The notes: a model not told the origin generated them from the letters alone. 64,000 bases of DNA from Lamellibrachia columna (GCA_963662155.1 OY759265.1:39309548-39373547); one strand, 5' to 3'; shown: positions 1 to 12,764, counted from the stretch's first letter. Numbers and translations are program-made.

Positions 1-938
1 CGGACAACGATATTGACCGACCTAACCACCGTTTCTCAACCAACGATGTAGTGATTAATTAAACACCTACACCAACTAAGGCAATGTTTGCCATATAACG
101 CTTTAAAACATTTGCTATGGCTACATTCATTTACTAACACACACGTAGAATTGTCAGTAAGAATATATATGTCACACACAGGTGAAATCACAGTGTTTTC
201 AAACAAATCATCTAACAAAGGTTGTGGAATTCGATAGTAATTGTGTAGCATAGACATAGCATGCAGTTGTTCATTAATGTGTTAAAGGTCTGAAAGTTGT
301 ATGAAACATAAATGTAATGGTTGCGTGAACCAATTGTAGACGGCAGGATGTCGGTTGTGAAGATAATAACATTTGTAGCAGTTGTACATTTATAACTTTC
401 AACCCATGAATGTTTTCATGTTGCTAATTACATATCATCACATCTCCTATGTATATTTGAAATCAGGTATACTCAATTACATATTATTTGTATTATTGTA
501 ATGTTACTAACGAACATTAACACAATCATAATACTATAACCACTATGATATCGTTAATGTGTAGTAGTATTTCTTGTGTGTCACTGGTATTAGGAAACTA
601 TCATGATATGAACATAAATGTCAATATTTGAATTACACGAAGGTGGCATAACTCTTTCCCATATCAATCTTCCATAAAACATTATGGAAGCAAGGAATTG
701 TAACTAAGTAATTGCCTGCATACTGCAGTGGTTGCACATATACATGAGTATGTGTATATTTATGTTAACAACAGCATTCTTCCAATAGTCATGTTAAAGA
801 TATTTGGTGATGATTTACAAAAAAATACCGTATTAGTTATTTTAATATTGTTTGCACAAATTCCTAATAACTAAAATTCGTTGGTTGTTGCGTTAGATAG
901 CATGCACATAAAAAAGTGTCGATGTTGAAGCTTCAAAT
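1..938. other. AT-rich non-coding stretch
   Basis: I see no convincing coding region, RNA gene or repeat here. The only open frame of note (36-257, minus, 73 codons) has no recognisable motif and ordinary AT-rich composition, so I treat it as chance. The stretch ends where the first non-LTR retrotransposon copy begins. Confidence 0.5.
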
Positions 939-939
939 A

Positions 940-2356
940 TACGCCGCTATTTAAGAAGGGATCGAGGAACAAGCCAGAAATTACAGACCAGTGAGTTTAA
1001 CATCAGTGGTATGTAAATTACTCGAAACATTAATTAGAGACCACATGGTGGAATTCCTTGTAAAACATAAATTAATAAATACATCTCAACATGGGTTCCT
1101 AAAAGCAAGGTCATGTCTAACTAATCTCTTATGTTTTTTAAAGAAATTACAAAATGGGTAGATGACGGGTCACCAGTGGATGTTGTCTACTTAGATTTTC
1201 AGAAAGCTTTAGATAAAGTGCCACATCAAAGAGTGTTACTTAAACTAAAAGTCCATGGTATTGGTAATGATGTAATCAACTGAATGGAAAATTGTCTTAC
1301 ACACAGAAAACAGAGAGTAATAGTGAGATTTCAAACTGGAAATCTGTTTTGAGTGGGGTACCACAGGGATCAGTATTAGGCCCTATACTGTTTTTAATAT
1401 ATATAAATGATTTGGAAGATGTCATAACTAGGAAAGTATTAAAATTTGCAGATTACACAAAAGTATTCAGAATGGATACTAATGATACAGATACAGAGTT
1501 TACAGGATGATCTAAATAAATTAGTTAAGTGGTCAGAAAAATGGCAAATGTTATTACATTTTGGGAAGTGTAAAATTATGTATACACATAGGACATGGAA
1601 ACATGGACGAAGAATATAAAATGGGGGATGCTGTACTAGGTAGAACCACACAAGAAAAGGACTTAGGATTAACATTTAGTGCTGACATGAAAGTTTCAGA
1701 GCAATGTGGTAGTGCTGCTTCGAAAGGAAATCAAATTCTAGGGTTAATTAGGAGAACTATCATGTATAAGGAGAAACAGCTAATTGTACCCCTGTACAAA
1801 GCAATAATTAGACCAAATTTGGAATATTGTATTCAGGCATGGAGACCATATCGTAAAAAGGACATATACAAGCTAGAAAGAATACAACGAAGAGCAACTA
1901 AAATTATTCCAGAATTGAGAGACCTTAGATACGAAAGTCGCTTATTACAATGTGGTTTAACAACACTAGAGACAAGGAGACTAAGAGGAGACCAAATAGA
2001 AGTGTTTAAATTAGTGAATGGTTATGAGGACGTTGACATGAATATGTTCTTCAAACTTAAAGAAGGCAGTAGAATCAGAGGACATAAAGCAGCATTAGTT
2101 AAGGAGCAGTGTAGGTTTGACATGAGAAAGTACTCTTTCTCACAGAGGTTGATAAATGAATGAAACAAACTGCCAAATGATTGTGTTAATGCTAGTAGTG
2201 TGAATATGTTTAAAAATAGAATTGTCAGATATTTGATAAGGGTGGGCTACACCTAGATGAGAAAATTGTTGGACTCTCGATAAGCCAATGGCTTCCTTGT
2301 CCACTTGCCATCAGGAACTTGTTGTTTGGGATGGCAACCTTGTTAAACCTTGTTAA
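940..2356 (+). mobile_element. Non-LTR retrotransposon copy A (5'-truncated, decayed)
   Basis: This is the 3' part of a LINE that occurs three times in the window (also 9513-12057 and about 29400-33650). Reverse-transcriptase blocks are readable across several frames: NYRPVSLTS near the start, a YLDFQKA-type motif near 1190, [14 protein letters not shown] near 1350, and a FADD-equivalent near 1446 in which one Asp is lost (FADYTK). A long open frame at 1561-2163 covers the thumb and C-terminal region and ends in a stop a few codons short of copy C. The copy begins in the middle of the RT domain, as expected for 5' truncation during target-primed reverse transcription. It ends in the family 3' tail, two TTGTTAA-type repeats. 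CR1/L2-like affinity is inference from the RT motifs, the short 3' tail repeats and the esterase ORF1 of copy C. Confidence 0.85.
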
Positions 2357-4168
2357 TATATGTTTTCTGTCAGCCGTTTAACCACCTACTTCCTGTAAGT
2401 GTAGTTTTCTTACCAGCAGAAATAAAAAAAATCAATAAATATTTTATTAAAGCTGATATATTAATAATTATTTTGTAATATGGCATACATAATTGACCAA
2501 TTGAACCGATTAACTATGTTCAAACATTTGTAATAATGATGGTTTATCTGTACTGAACATGTGTGAAAACATTTAAGATTTACAAATAAACGTGCTGCAA
2601 CCTTACACTATGATTGTCGTCTACTTTCGCGTTGTTACCAATAATAACAGTTGATATTTTTCAATTGATGCTGAACTTTTTTACTTACTATATTACGCTA
2701 TTGAAACCTGACACACACGTCTGTGTTAATCCACACAATGACACACTTTCTCTGTTTTCGCACACTGACATATGCCTACGTATCTGCCCTTGCATACTGC
2801 GACCTCGGACAAGCTCCTTACTTTAACGTGTACCCGGTCCACCGTGTGGCGCCACTGTTGTGGCCACTGCGCTCGCATGGGCAGGTACTGACGACATAAA
2901 ACGGCGTACTGTCGACATAAAACGAAATGCTCCTTCCTGTTCAGGTAAAACTAAGCGTAAGGGACTTTCACGGGGCACGCCATTCACTACGAATTTACAT
3001 AATTGTTTCGACTATGGCTTACCATCACCCATAGTGAAGCCGTGTTGCATACATATCAACCTGTGATGATCAACATGACTGAGATTATTAGCCAGTCGAC
3101 GCCGCCCCGGCTGCCTGGCACATCGCTCCACCCCTCCGCACATAGTCCACCAAAGCACATACATGATAGGATTACAGCAGAAGCAGCGTATTTAATTACA
3201 TAGACACATGAATCGTACATGTACATACGGTTGCAGCCGATGGTGACAGTCTTTGCTTTCCCTAAGACGTCCTCCGACGGTTCACAGCTCAGAGACTCCA
3301 GTTCGTCTTTACTGAAAGAAGGGAAGCGATGGTCTTCTTGGCCAACTCTATGAGGTGTTCAAAGTCGGCATTGCTGTGGGCCATGATGAAATACACTTTC
3401 GATAGTTTTGACAATGTGGCGAACATAATTTTTTAAGTACTACTATTAGCCAGCAGGCGAAGTCCGCGTTGCCATGGCAGGTTTTTGCAGCCCAGAAAGC
3501 ATCGAGGCCTTGCGTGGTTTCTCGGTGGAAGGTCAGCTTCGATGGCCCTGGCGAACTGCGTGAAGTGCTACCGCAATGCATCAAACGTACAGCCGACGGC
3601 GTACGGAATATTTGCTGTGAACACCTACATTATAATCCAATAACTGTAATAACAGTAACATGTACGAGTGACATGCGATCCACGCGTTCTTTGCGATCGA
3701 CGCTTCATTTGTTGTAACAACTTGCCCCGCTTACGGGGCTTGTTGTTACTGTCGACCGCGAAACTTCACATATCTACCTAACTACAATACGGAATATCAA
3801 CGTTATGGTGCATTTTATTAACACGAATAATAAATGTAGTGCATACGTTGACATAAATAATGCATCTAACCTTTTCACAAAAAGTTACTTTAACGGAAAA
3901 TGTTACCATACAATAGGGTTGTTTTTAAGCTGTTTGAAATACAGGTAAAAACCATTGTAGGCAAAACAATATTTTTCTCTTCCGTGCGTATTTTTAACCA
4001 CCTTCGACTTTTTTGGCAACCATTGTAGATTGATGCACATCGAATTTGCTTACTTTTATATAGCATAAATACAAAGTCAACATTTAGAGTTACAAGACAA
4101 TTTCCACAGACTACTCATGAGATTCTCCGGGAGACAAGACAGTGGCCCAGCACCCTAGTGGATCGCAC
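2357..4168. other. Intergenic DNA with part of a dispersed repeat
   Basis: No gene is supported. Around 3090-3320 the sequence resembles 35300-35470: both hold a 'gacgccgccccg' segment followed by a related stretch ending in a 'cagttc(g/a)tctt' type sequence. I take these as two diverged copies of one unnamed interspersed repeat. The rest is AT-rich with no usable ORF. Confidence 0.35.
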
Positions 4169-4288
4169 CTTCTGTGCAGGGTATTTCGATGTCCCGAGAC
4201 TGTCCTCAATGTACCGCCGCTCGGCCTCGCTGATGTGGCAGTGTTGGGATCAACATCCAAGCGATGAACCAAAGCACTCCAAACGTTC
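4169..4288 (-). pseudogene. SLC17-like transporter, exon 3 (frameshifted)
   Basis: On the minus strand, a CCGCAG acceptor is followed by residues reading GTFGVLWFIAWML, a hallmark of SLC17 anion transporters, just before the large cytoplasmic loop. The next block, ISEAERRYIEDSL, is in a different frame, so a small indel lies near 4230. The exon ends AAG/GTGCG. The joining phase with the exon at 4856-4946 fits. Two further damaged exons upstream make this a decayed copy. Confidence 0.65.
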
Positions 4289-4855
4289 CTGCGGGAAAAC
4301 ATAGAAAGTAGGAATTCCATGAAAGCAAGTTGATTTAAATTCCACTTACGATACAATCATAAGTGGAATACTTAAGTGGAATACCTGCATTACCGGGATA
4401 TGTTTTCCATCTAAACGCTGTGACGTCACATTAACACGTGGTCTGTTGATTTGACTTATGAGAACGTTTATATTTTACGCTCATTATGTTGTGTTATTTG
4501 TTTTAAATATAAGTGTATTTCGTTTTTCCCTTTGCGTTAACATTATAATACTACTTCACTGCACAAGCAGATGCATAACTTCGAATGTTTCAAGAAAACC
4601 AATGTCATGGGACTTACTCACGTGTTGGGGGATTTCTGTGATTATTGAATTTAAAATTAATTATTGATATTTTATCAATGGGATCAGTAACGAAGAAGAA
4701 GGAAAAAAATCGACGACCGGTATCGATGGCAGCCTTATCCCAGACTTCACGGGAAATGAGGACTGCAAAACCAATCAGCGGTTAAGCATAAACACAGGGA
4801 GAAGTATATATTGGACACAACCGCCTGTGCTCCATCAGGTAGTGCAAGGACTTAC

Positions 4856-4946
4856 CCAGCCCGTAGAATATGGACGGCCACCCTCCGTCGAAGCCGTACT
4901 CGCACAGCAAGTCGCTGATGGGCATCGTCATTGCCAATCTGGACTC
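4856..4946 (-). pseudogene. SLC17-like transporter, exon 2 (internally shortened)
   Basis: The minus-strand reading gives ESRLAMTMPISDLLCEYGF followed by DGGWPSIFYGLG. It matches the segment around transmembrane helices 5-6 of the SLC17 (sialin/vesicular glutamate) family. The stretch between the ER-S-R-L block and MPIS is shorter than the family norm, which suggests an internal deletion. It is bounded by an ACAG acceptor and a GTAAG donor and sits in the correct order between the other two exons. The exon that should join it to 6100-6333 (the W-x-P-P-x-E-R region) was not found. Confidence 0.7.
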
Positions 4947-5483
4947 CTGTGGTGCAGCATTGGTACACTCTAAATGTTGTCACTGTTATGCCATAGACAT
5001 ACAGGTTTCTTTATACATTTGAAATATCCACGCTAATATTGCAGAGTAATCATCCTCATGTGCAATACACACCAACACTTTGTAGAAGAATATAATAAGA
5101 GATTGGTCATCTACAGAGATTATTTTGGCCAGAGGCACGGCTTGAAGCTTAATATGCAACATAATACAAATCCAATGTAGTGGTCTTAATACAATGGCAT
5201 TAAACGTTTTGATAGGGAACAGTTATTTGACTAAACCGTTTTCCCTAAGTTTTGCACAATTAAACTTGATCCCTATATTTTATTAAAACAATAACATATT
5301 ATGAGAAAATGAATAATAAATTGTTGACAACCCTGTAATAACATTTCGCTAACAGACACGGACAGGAGAAGTTACACAAAGAATTATTTCGTTTGACAAG
5401 TGATCTTAAAATACTCTGAGGCTCTTTAAAAAGGTTCACACACAGGTGAACGACAGATAATGAGAGAGAGTGAAAGATAATGG

Positions 5484-5487
<4 letters not shown>

Positions 5488-5554
<67 letters not shown>
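5488..5554. repeat. (GA)n microsatellite
   Basis: An almost pure GA run of about 67 bp inside a purine-rich stretch (about 5455-5780) that also contains imperfect 'gagacaga' motifs. Confidence 0.95.
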
Positions 5555-5556
<2 letters not shown>

Positions 5557-6019
5557 GTCAAGTGGATAAAGAAGAGACTTTAAGCGAAAGCCGCAATATG
5601 GCCACCGATCGCAAGAGATATGTATCTTTGTTTATCTCTGAGGGATACAGAGACAGAACGTTACATACAGATTGAGATAGAAAGAGACATCCACACCGAC
5701 AGACAAACGGGGAGAAGCGGAAAGAGGCAGATATACATACAGATAAAGAGACAGATATTCAGACAGAGAGTGAGATGTTGAGAAAGTAAGATTGTGATGC
5801 TGTGCTATGGATGCTAGTGTGTGCCTCTAACGCTGAAGCTGACCTGCGTACGTGAAGCCCATAATTTTTTTACTGTCGAGCGGGGGAGCCCATTTGGCCC
5901 ATATCGTGTGTATAGCAGGGAAGGCAACTCCCTGTTAAAACAGCAGGTAGACTTGGTAGACCGATCGGTAAAGACATGTCCCAGTACATCATAGATTCTA
6001 TTGGTTACAATGTAATAAT

Positions 6020-6080
6020 TTCGAGCATACCCGTGTGCGTACGTGCGTGCGTGCGTGCGTACGTGCGTGAGTGCATGAGT
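6020..6080. repeat. Short GTGC-type microsatellite
   Basis: Imperfect repeats of cgtgcgtgcgtgc next to the donor site of the SLC17-like exon on the minus strand. Confidence 0.8.
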
Positions 6081-6099
6081 GCGTGTCCCCGCCGTGTAC

Positions 6100-6333
6100 C
6101 TGTCCAATGCCGGCGATGATCCTGAGCAGGACGAGGACGGAGTAGCTGATCATCGCCCCGGCCGGCACCAACAGCGTGGCACCCGCCGTCATCAGCATGA
6201 AATAGCCAAACACTCGCTTGGCACTGAGTCTGTTCGCCATCCAGCCGCTTGGGATCTGGGTGACGAGGTAGCCCCAGAAGAACGAGCCGAGGATGATGCC
6301 CTGGACGTCCTTGCTCAACGTGAAGTCGCCCTC
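6100..6333 (-). pseudogene. SLC17-like MFS transporter, exon 1 of the visible part
   Basis: A 234-bp, 78-codon exon in phase 0, bounded by CGCAG/GAG and GGACAG/GTACAC on the minus strand. Its translation contains VQGIILGSFFWGYLVTQIPS, then a W-M-A-N-R-L loop and three hydrophobic stretches, ending in LLRIIAGIGQ. This is the characteristic helix 2-4 region of SLC17 transporters (family pattern: Q-G-x-I-L-G-S-F-F-x-G-Y, then I-P-G/S-G). These are major-facilitator transporters of organic anions in lysosomal, synaptic-vesicle or plasma membranes. The exon itself looks intact, but its partners at 4856 and 4169 are damaged and intervening exons are missing, so I call the locus a pseudogene fragment. 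A gene whose other exons lie outside the window cannot be excluded. Confidence 0.75.
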
Positions 6334-6524
6334 CTGCGAAGAGTGGTCAGGGGATAGTGTCAGTGTTGATGGCATGGGATAGTTTATGTGTTCAAGCAAC
6401 AGTGTATGTGTTCATGTGATAATGGTAATGCGTAGAGGATAGCGCCATTGTTCTGCGGATAGTCGCTAATTTATTTCCGTTTTTGTATCGTATGGATACT
6501 TAGTACCGTGATGTACTGTGTGTA

Positions 6525-6896
6525 TCAGTGGTGTATCGTATGGATACTCGTCGGAATCCCATATTCTACTTCTGCCTCTTCCCTATTGGTATATTGTGGG
6601 GTGGTGGGGGGGGCATCACTTGATATGTTCCGCTCTGCCATTCTTTTCCAATCTCGGTAATTCTCCTCTGCCCTTTCGAGATATCTCTTAACACTTTCCC
6701 TCCAACTTAATTTCGGTCTTCCCCTTCCCCATCTCCTTCTACTATCTTTTCTACGCTGAAACAAATGGGGTGCCATTTTACTGGCCCTGAAAGCCGAGTC
6801 CAACAGAGCATAGCCACGTTTGATATGAATTTCTTCAGATGGATCCTGTAAATGTCTTACAGAGATCACATAAAAACGAACCCGAGCCTTTCTCAT
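6525..6896 (-). mobile_element. Non-LTR retroelement ORF2 tail
   Basis: A 123-codon minus-strand frame carries the motif GRGRPKLSWRESVKRYLERA followed by a W-K-R-M-A-x-R segment. This layout (R-G-R-P-x-x-x-W, then D/R-W-x-x-x-A) is typical of the extreme C-terminus of the polyprotein of several non-LTR retrotransposons. No RT core motif is visible next to it, so it is a short 3' remnant. Confidence 0.6.
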
Positions 6897-7139
6897 TTCC
6901 TATGGATACCTCCTTGGGCTTTAAAAACTTAAAGTTACAGGGACTCCATGTATCATCACGTTCCAATACGTTGCTGTATGACGTTAAACCGTGGGGGTAG
7001 GGTGGAGCAAGGAGCCCCCTTTGGAAGAATTCCTTTCGGTAAATACTCGTATATGTGCTATGGATGATATAGTTCATTATCTTAAGCACATTCCGTAAGT
7101 TGTTGCCGTACCTAGTGTCTAAAAAAGCATTTTAGCAGA

Positions 7140-7250
7140 GGTTCCGGTAGTAGCATAAGACACCCACCCACGGGCTAGAAATATAAGAAACCCACCCACG
7201 GGCAAGAAGTATAAGACACCCACCCACGGGCAAGAAACCCCCTCTGGGGG
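7140..7250. repeat. Short tandem repeat of about 30 bp, three units
   Basis: Three units of 'ataagacacccacccacgg' followed by gcaagaa (one unit has 'gctagaa'). The array is followed by a GC-rich inverted repeat (aaccccctctgggggttt, about 7227-7246) that could form a hairpin. No gene is associated with it. Confidence 0.8.
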
Positions 7251-7259
7251 TTTGTAACA

Positions 7260-8369
7260 TTATAATTTCCTTGTCTTGTATATTGCCCACAACCGATACA
7301 TTTATACCACTACTATAATCGTATTAGCCTAGTGTATACATTTACCTCTTTTATTTCTGTTTTCCGTGGCTATTGGACACAATCCCACTTTGGTAAGGAC
7401 GATTTGTATAATTATGAAGCTCACGTTTGTGAATAGCCTACCGCGTAATAAGATGGACACGATGATACGCAGTTCCATTTGGTTATCTCGAAATGCTTAT
7501 TTTCGAGCAATTTCTCGCATAGGAGCGTATTGCCCTACCTTACCCTACCTGTTACGAACGTTGTTTTCTCCTACAGTTTCTACCACGTTTTATCGATATA
7601 CCGACGTCGAACTACGCTTTTTGTATGAGCTGGAACACTATTTGTCTTATAGTATTTTAACACTTGTTATGTGCTGTAATTATTGTGATAATAATGTTTG
7701 TTACTTTAGCTAAAACGTCAGAGAGTATTTTATTTTAAAGGGATTCAGGCGCTATGACGATAACGATAACGTTGACGATAACTTCAAAACTATATCAAAT
7801 TAAAGCCATCATCTCATAATTTATGTAATGTGTTCTGAACAAAATAGTGCGTAATTAGAATCCAGTAAAATATAGTATGCTTAAGGAGTTACGCAATTAT
7901 TGGTCATCACGGTAAGGTATGGGGTTACCTCGTAATCAAAACAACGCACGTAGAATTTCGACTTTTATGCACAGGGTAAGGGTCCCCACAAGCGTTTGTC
8001 CCCCCCACCAATATTGTTAATCCGACACTGCAATGGACATATGGAACAGTGTGGACAAGTCCCAACATGTTCCATAGTTATATAGTGAGAGTCCAGTGAA
8101 CATTTAACAAACACAAACACTGCGCAGTCACATAGAACTCACATTCGTAGATTGCCGTGCCGTGCACGCACCTACACCCAGTAAACGTGTAGCAAGTGAA
8201 GTAGCTTCAAGCGCTATCGAAACAATCAATTCCAGTCATGAATAAGTATATTAAGATATGGATACCTGAATTATAAATGACACATTTAATATTATAGCCG
8301 TCGTTTAACTGAAGCGTTTGACCTACAGTAAGCAACGTTTCATATGAAACACATTTCTGCAGTGAATGC
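7260..8369. other. Non-coding stretch
   Basis: AT-rich. The 115-codon plus-strand frame at 7366-7713 has no recognised motif, signal peptide or splice context, and I do not call it a gene. Confidence 0.4.
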
Positions 8370-8697
8370 GACCGACCGACCGACCGACCGACCGACCGAC
8401 CGACCGACCGACCGACCGACCGACCGACCGACCGACCGACCGACCGACCGACCGACCGACCGACCGACCGACCGACCGACCGACCGACCGACCGACCGAC
8501 CGACCGACCGACCGACCGACCGACCGACCGACCGACCGACCGACCGACCGACCGACCGACCGACCGACCGACCGACCGACCGACCGACCGACCGACCGAC
8601 CGACCGACCGACCGACCGACCGACCGACCGACCGACCGACCGACCGACCGACCGACCGACCGACCGACCGACCGACCGACCGACCGACCGACCGACC
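8370..8697. repeat. (CGAC)n tetranucleotide microsatellite, about 82 units
   Basis: An uninterrupted run of about 328 bp of the tetranucleotide ACCG/CGAC. It stays open in all frames on one or the other strand (PTDR or VGRS repeats), which explains the long spurious ORFs here. I saw no interruptions, which suggests recent expansion. Unique flanks on either side give no sign of a gene. Confidence 0.98.
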
Positions 8698-9512
8698 ACG
8701 CATGTGACTTCTCTTCAATGTTCAATTACACTAATATGCAACAACGCGTAGTAAATATAATGCCTCTAACATGCGGCCTTTATTAATAATCACGACTTAA
8801 TAATCCCTAATCTGAATGGATAAAGGCATTTGCAGTGGAAGCCGCCATCACCTGTTTTATAATTAAAAAAGGTAAATATTTGCTGGATATTGGTATTCTT
8901 AAGGTGGACATTACAGCATTTGCAGACGATTATCGTGACTTCATCACAATATTGATTTACTGGCAGATTAACTTTATGTACCCAATATACGAGCCGGGAG
9001 ATAATGTCTACAATGATGAAATGTGGAGAGTCGATCAAACTATTTTACTTTGATCGGGGGAAGGTTACTAAGTTTCGCGACGTGTACATAATCAACTGAA
9101 TTCAACAATAGGCGCAGGCTCGGAAGGCCGAAATAGTTGTATCACACTTGCATGATGGTCAGTGAAGCATGACCAGCCACAGCGTTGTCAAACTCAGCTT
9201 GTATTAACACAAGAATGTCCCGCGAAACTGTACGTTATAATCAATTAATGTGTCCATGATATGACATATTGGTTTGTGTTGGTGTTGTGATTGGTGTTTT
9301 GTATCGCCGAGGTCGGGGGCTGCCAGGGCATATACATGTTAACCTCGGCGTTTCTGTTGGGCGCTGTCAGTGTATATATGCTATCCTCAGTACTTGTCCT
9401 TTAAAGAGACGCCGTCAATGTTTGACGGGTAATCTCGAATGTTCAGCCGCGGTCTTGTACCGAGGTGTATGCGTTGCACGAACTTTGTGTTGTGTTGCCC
9501 GTAAGTCACGTA

Positions 9513-12057
9513 CAGATGCCTCAAGCAGGACAAGAGGCCACTAGTACAGACAAACCAATAACAAAATGTCCTAAAAACAGGTCTGAAACAGGTTATCGAT
9601 GCGTATGTTTAAATGCTAGGAGTATTGTGAATAAGAAAAACGAATTAAACATTATGGTAGAAGATATTGACCCTCACAAACTTGGTATTACCGAATCATG
9701 GACAAAAACACAGACATAACAGATGCTGAATTAGGATTGACAGGATACGTAATGTTTAGGAGATATCGAATAGGAAGAAGGGAAGGGGGAGTTATTTTAT
9801 ATGTTAAAGAATCTATTCAGGCATATGAAATAAAATTAGAAAGGGAAGCAGATTGCGATGAAACTGTTTGGTACAAAATAGTCTCAGGAAATAAAAAAAT
9901 AACTATTGGTTTACCGAAGTCCAAACATAAACCAAGAGGATAACACAAAAACACAAAATGCTATAAAGGAAGTTAGTTAAGGGGAATGTATCATAATGGG
10001 AGATTTTAACCATGGACACATACAGTGGACATCTTAGCGAGTACAGGGGGTGAGAACCAACAATTTCTATTTTAATTCAGGATAGCTGCCTTACTCAACA
10101 CGTGCTAGAACCAACCAGAAGAGAGAATGTATTAGATATAGTTTTGTCATCACAAAAAGAATTAGTGGACAATGTAAAAATACATGAACCATTTGGTAAC
10201 AGTGACCACAATCAAATACATTTTGACATTAATCTAAAATCAGAAAGTAAAAATTAAAAAACGTATAGGAGAAACTTCCACAAAGGTAACTATAAATATA
10301 TGAGAAAATACTTAGCAAAGCTAGATTGGAATAACATGCTGATGAATAAGACCGCAATTGAATGTTGGAATATTCTAAAATATGAAATTGAGAGTATCAT
10401 CGATAAATTTGTTCCCTTGAAAAAAACAAGGAAAACGGTCTAGAAAGAAACACTTGTCAAAAGAAGCTATTAAAAATAGTGTTTAAGCAAACTATGTGGA
10501 TGGTTTATAGGCATACCAGAAAGGATGAAGACTATGCAAATTACAAAGAGGCACTTAACCTAGCTGCAACTGAAATTAGAAAATCTAAAAGAACCTTTAA
10601 AAAAAATTGGCAGGTAATATAAAAATTACAACAAGAGTTCCTGTGCTTGTGTAAGTAGTAAACATAAAGTTCGAGATAAGGTCGGACCACTGGAAAATAA
10701 CAGTAGACACATAATTTCAGACTTGTTCCAAATGGGAGAGGTCCTTTGTACTTCAGCTCAGTTTTTACCACAGAAGATATCAGCTCACTTCCAGTTCCAT
10801 TTACTAAATTTGAGGGCAGTAAATCAGAACATTTAGGGCAGGTATATGTAACTCTTTCGAGAAATTATAGTAAAGAACATTAAGAAGATGAAAGATAATA
10901 AATCACCGGGAGTTGATGGGATTCCACCAAAACTGCTTAAGGAAATTGTTGAGCAAATTAGTACACCACTTGCAAATTTTTTTAACTTGTCACTAGAAGA
11001 AGGAATAGGTCCTTCAGAAAGGAAAGAAGCAACCATTACGCCGCTATTTAAGAAGGGGTCGAGGAACAAGCCAGACAATTACAGACCAGTGAGTTTAACA
11101 ACAGTTGTATGTACATTTCTCGAAACATTAATGGTGGAGTTCCTTGTAAAATATAAATTAATAAATACATCTCAAAATGGTTTCCTAAAAGCAAGGTTAT
11201 GTCTAACCAATCTCTTATGTTTTTTGGAAGAAATTACAAAGTGGGTAGATGGGGGTCACCAGTGGATGTTGTCTACTTAGATTTTCAGAAAGCTTTCGAT
11301 AAAGTGCCACATCAAAGATTGTTACTTAAAAAAACCCTTGAAATAGGTAATGATGTGGATAGAAGAGTGGCTTACGCACAGAAGACAGAGAGTAATAGTA
11401 GATGATGAGATTTCAAACTGGAAATCGGTTTTGAGTGAGGTACCACAGGGATCAGTATTAGGCCCTATACTGTTTTTAATGTATATAAATGATTTGGAAG
11501 ATGAAATATCTAGCAAAGTACTGAGCTTTGCAGACGACACAAAGGTATTCACAAAGGTTAGTAATGTTATAGATAAACAAAGTTTACAGGTTGATCTAGA
11601 TAAATTAGTTAAATGGTCAGAAAAATGGCAAATGTTATTAAATTTTGGGAAGTGTAAATGCACACACATAGGACATGGAAACATGGACGAAGAATATAAA
11701 ATGGGAATGCTGTACTAGTTAGAACTACACAAGAAAAGGACTTAGGAATAACATTTAGTGCTGATATGAAGGTTTCAGAGCAATGTCGGATTGCTGCTTC
11801 AAAATGAAACGCTAGTTTGGACATGAGAAAGTACTCTTTCTCAACGAGGGTGATAAATGAATGGAAAAACTGCCAAATGATTGTGTTAATGCTAGTAGTG
11901 TGAATATGTTTAAAAATAGAATTGACAGATATGTGATAAGGGCGGGCTACACATAGATTATACAATTGTTGGACTCTCGATAGGCCAATGGCATCCTTGT
12001 CCACTTGCCATCTGGAACTTGTTGTTCGAGATGGCAATCTTGTTAAATCTTGTTAAA
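9513..12057 (+). mobile_element. Non-LTR retrotransposon copy B (5'-truncated, internal deletion)
   Basis: The copy starts almost exactly at the ORF2 start (MPQAGQEA...). It includes the N-terminal endonuclease block (CLNARSIVNK, then GITESW), a frameshift near 9715, further endonuclease sequence (GGVILYVKES), a damaged central region, and the RT domain with [15 protein letters not shown] near 11275, [12 protein letters not shown] near 11440 and FADDTK near 11525. After about 11800 it jumps directly to the 3'-most coding block found at 33410 of copy C, so roughly 0.6 kb is missing. It ends with the family TTGTTAA tail. Multiple frameshifts make it inactive. Confidence 0.88.
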
Positions 12058-12246
12058 GTCGTGACAGAACACAGCGATACAATGGACACGATCTTAGTTC
12101 AGTACACGCCTAGCTCGCGTAGCTATGGATGACTGACTAAAGGGGTCAGGTGAGAGTTCGTGTTGAGACGACGTCACTGACACCACCATAATGGCAGCAA
12201 CAGTGTTGACGGTGCCGCGGGCGACTGTTCTGTAATAGCTTCTACA

Positions 12247-12334
12247 ATGAAACGTTCCGAGTCTAAGATGGGTCACATGATGCTTGTCATACTTGTGACT
12301 CTGTTGGTCGTGATGGCAGATCACTGTACTTCAG
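12247..12334 (+). CDS. Receptor gene, exon 1: signal peptide
   Basis: An ATG at 12247 (or the in-frame ATG at 12268) opens a short exon whose product has a basic start followed by the hydrophobic core MMLVILVTLLVVMA and a plausible cleavage region. It ends TCAG/GTAGGC in phase 1. The next exon (13206) starts in the matching phase and is cysteine-rich. I infer that this is the first coding exon of a secreted or surface receptor extending to 34548. The choice between the two ATGs is open. Confidence 0.6.
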
Positions 12335-12647
12335 GTAGGCTGCAATATCTAAACAAAAGTTTGATAAGGGCGTAGGAGTCAGTCAAGCGTGGCCGACTTA
12401 TTACTGTGAAAGTAGTTTACTTCCTTCTTCGTTGACGCCGGTTGAAAGACTCTAAGGGTCGAGTGCACACATTTTAGATCGAGGACATATATAACTGATC
12501 AATTTGAGGTTATTAAACCGAACGGAAAGTCGTTACACTTACACTTATAAATAATAGACCCTTGCAAGGCTACTAATTAGCCTTTCATGATTAGCCCATA
12601 TCTCACACAAGTGTTATCATTTATATTTTTTCAATGTTAGTAGAGCT

Positions 12648-12755
<108 letters not shown>

Positions 12756-12764
12756 CTGTAGTCA

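Noticed and set aside
5814..6107. Minus-strand ORF rich in Arg-Thr-His-Ala
   Set aside because: Generated by the GTGC-type repeat beside the transporter exon donor.
7366..7713. 115-codon plus-strand ORF
   Set aside because: No motif, no splice or promoter context, and composition like the surrounding non-coding DNA.
8207..8751. Several long ORFs on both strands encoding PTDR or VGRS repeats
   Set aside because: They are produced entirely by the CGAC tetranucleotide array, whose frames lack stops. There is no promoter, splice context or unique domain.
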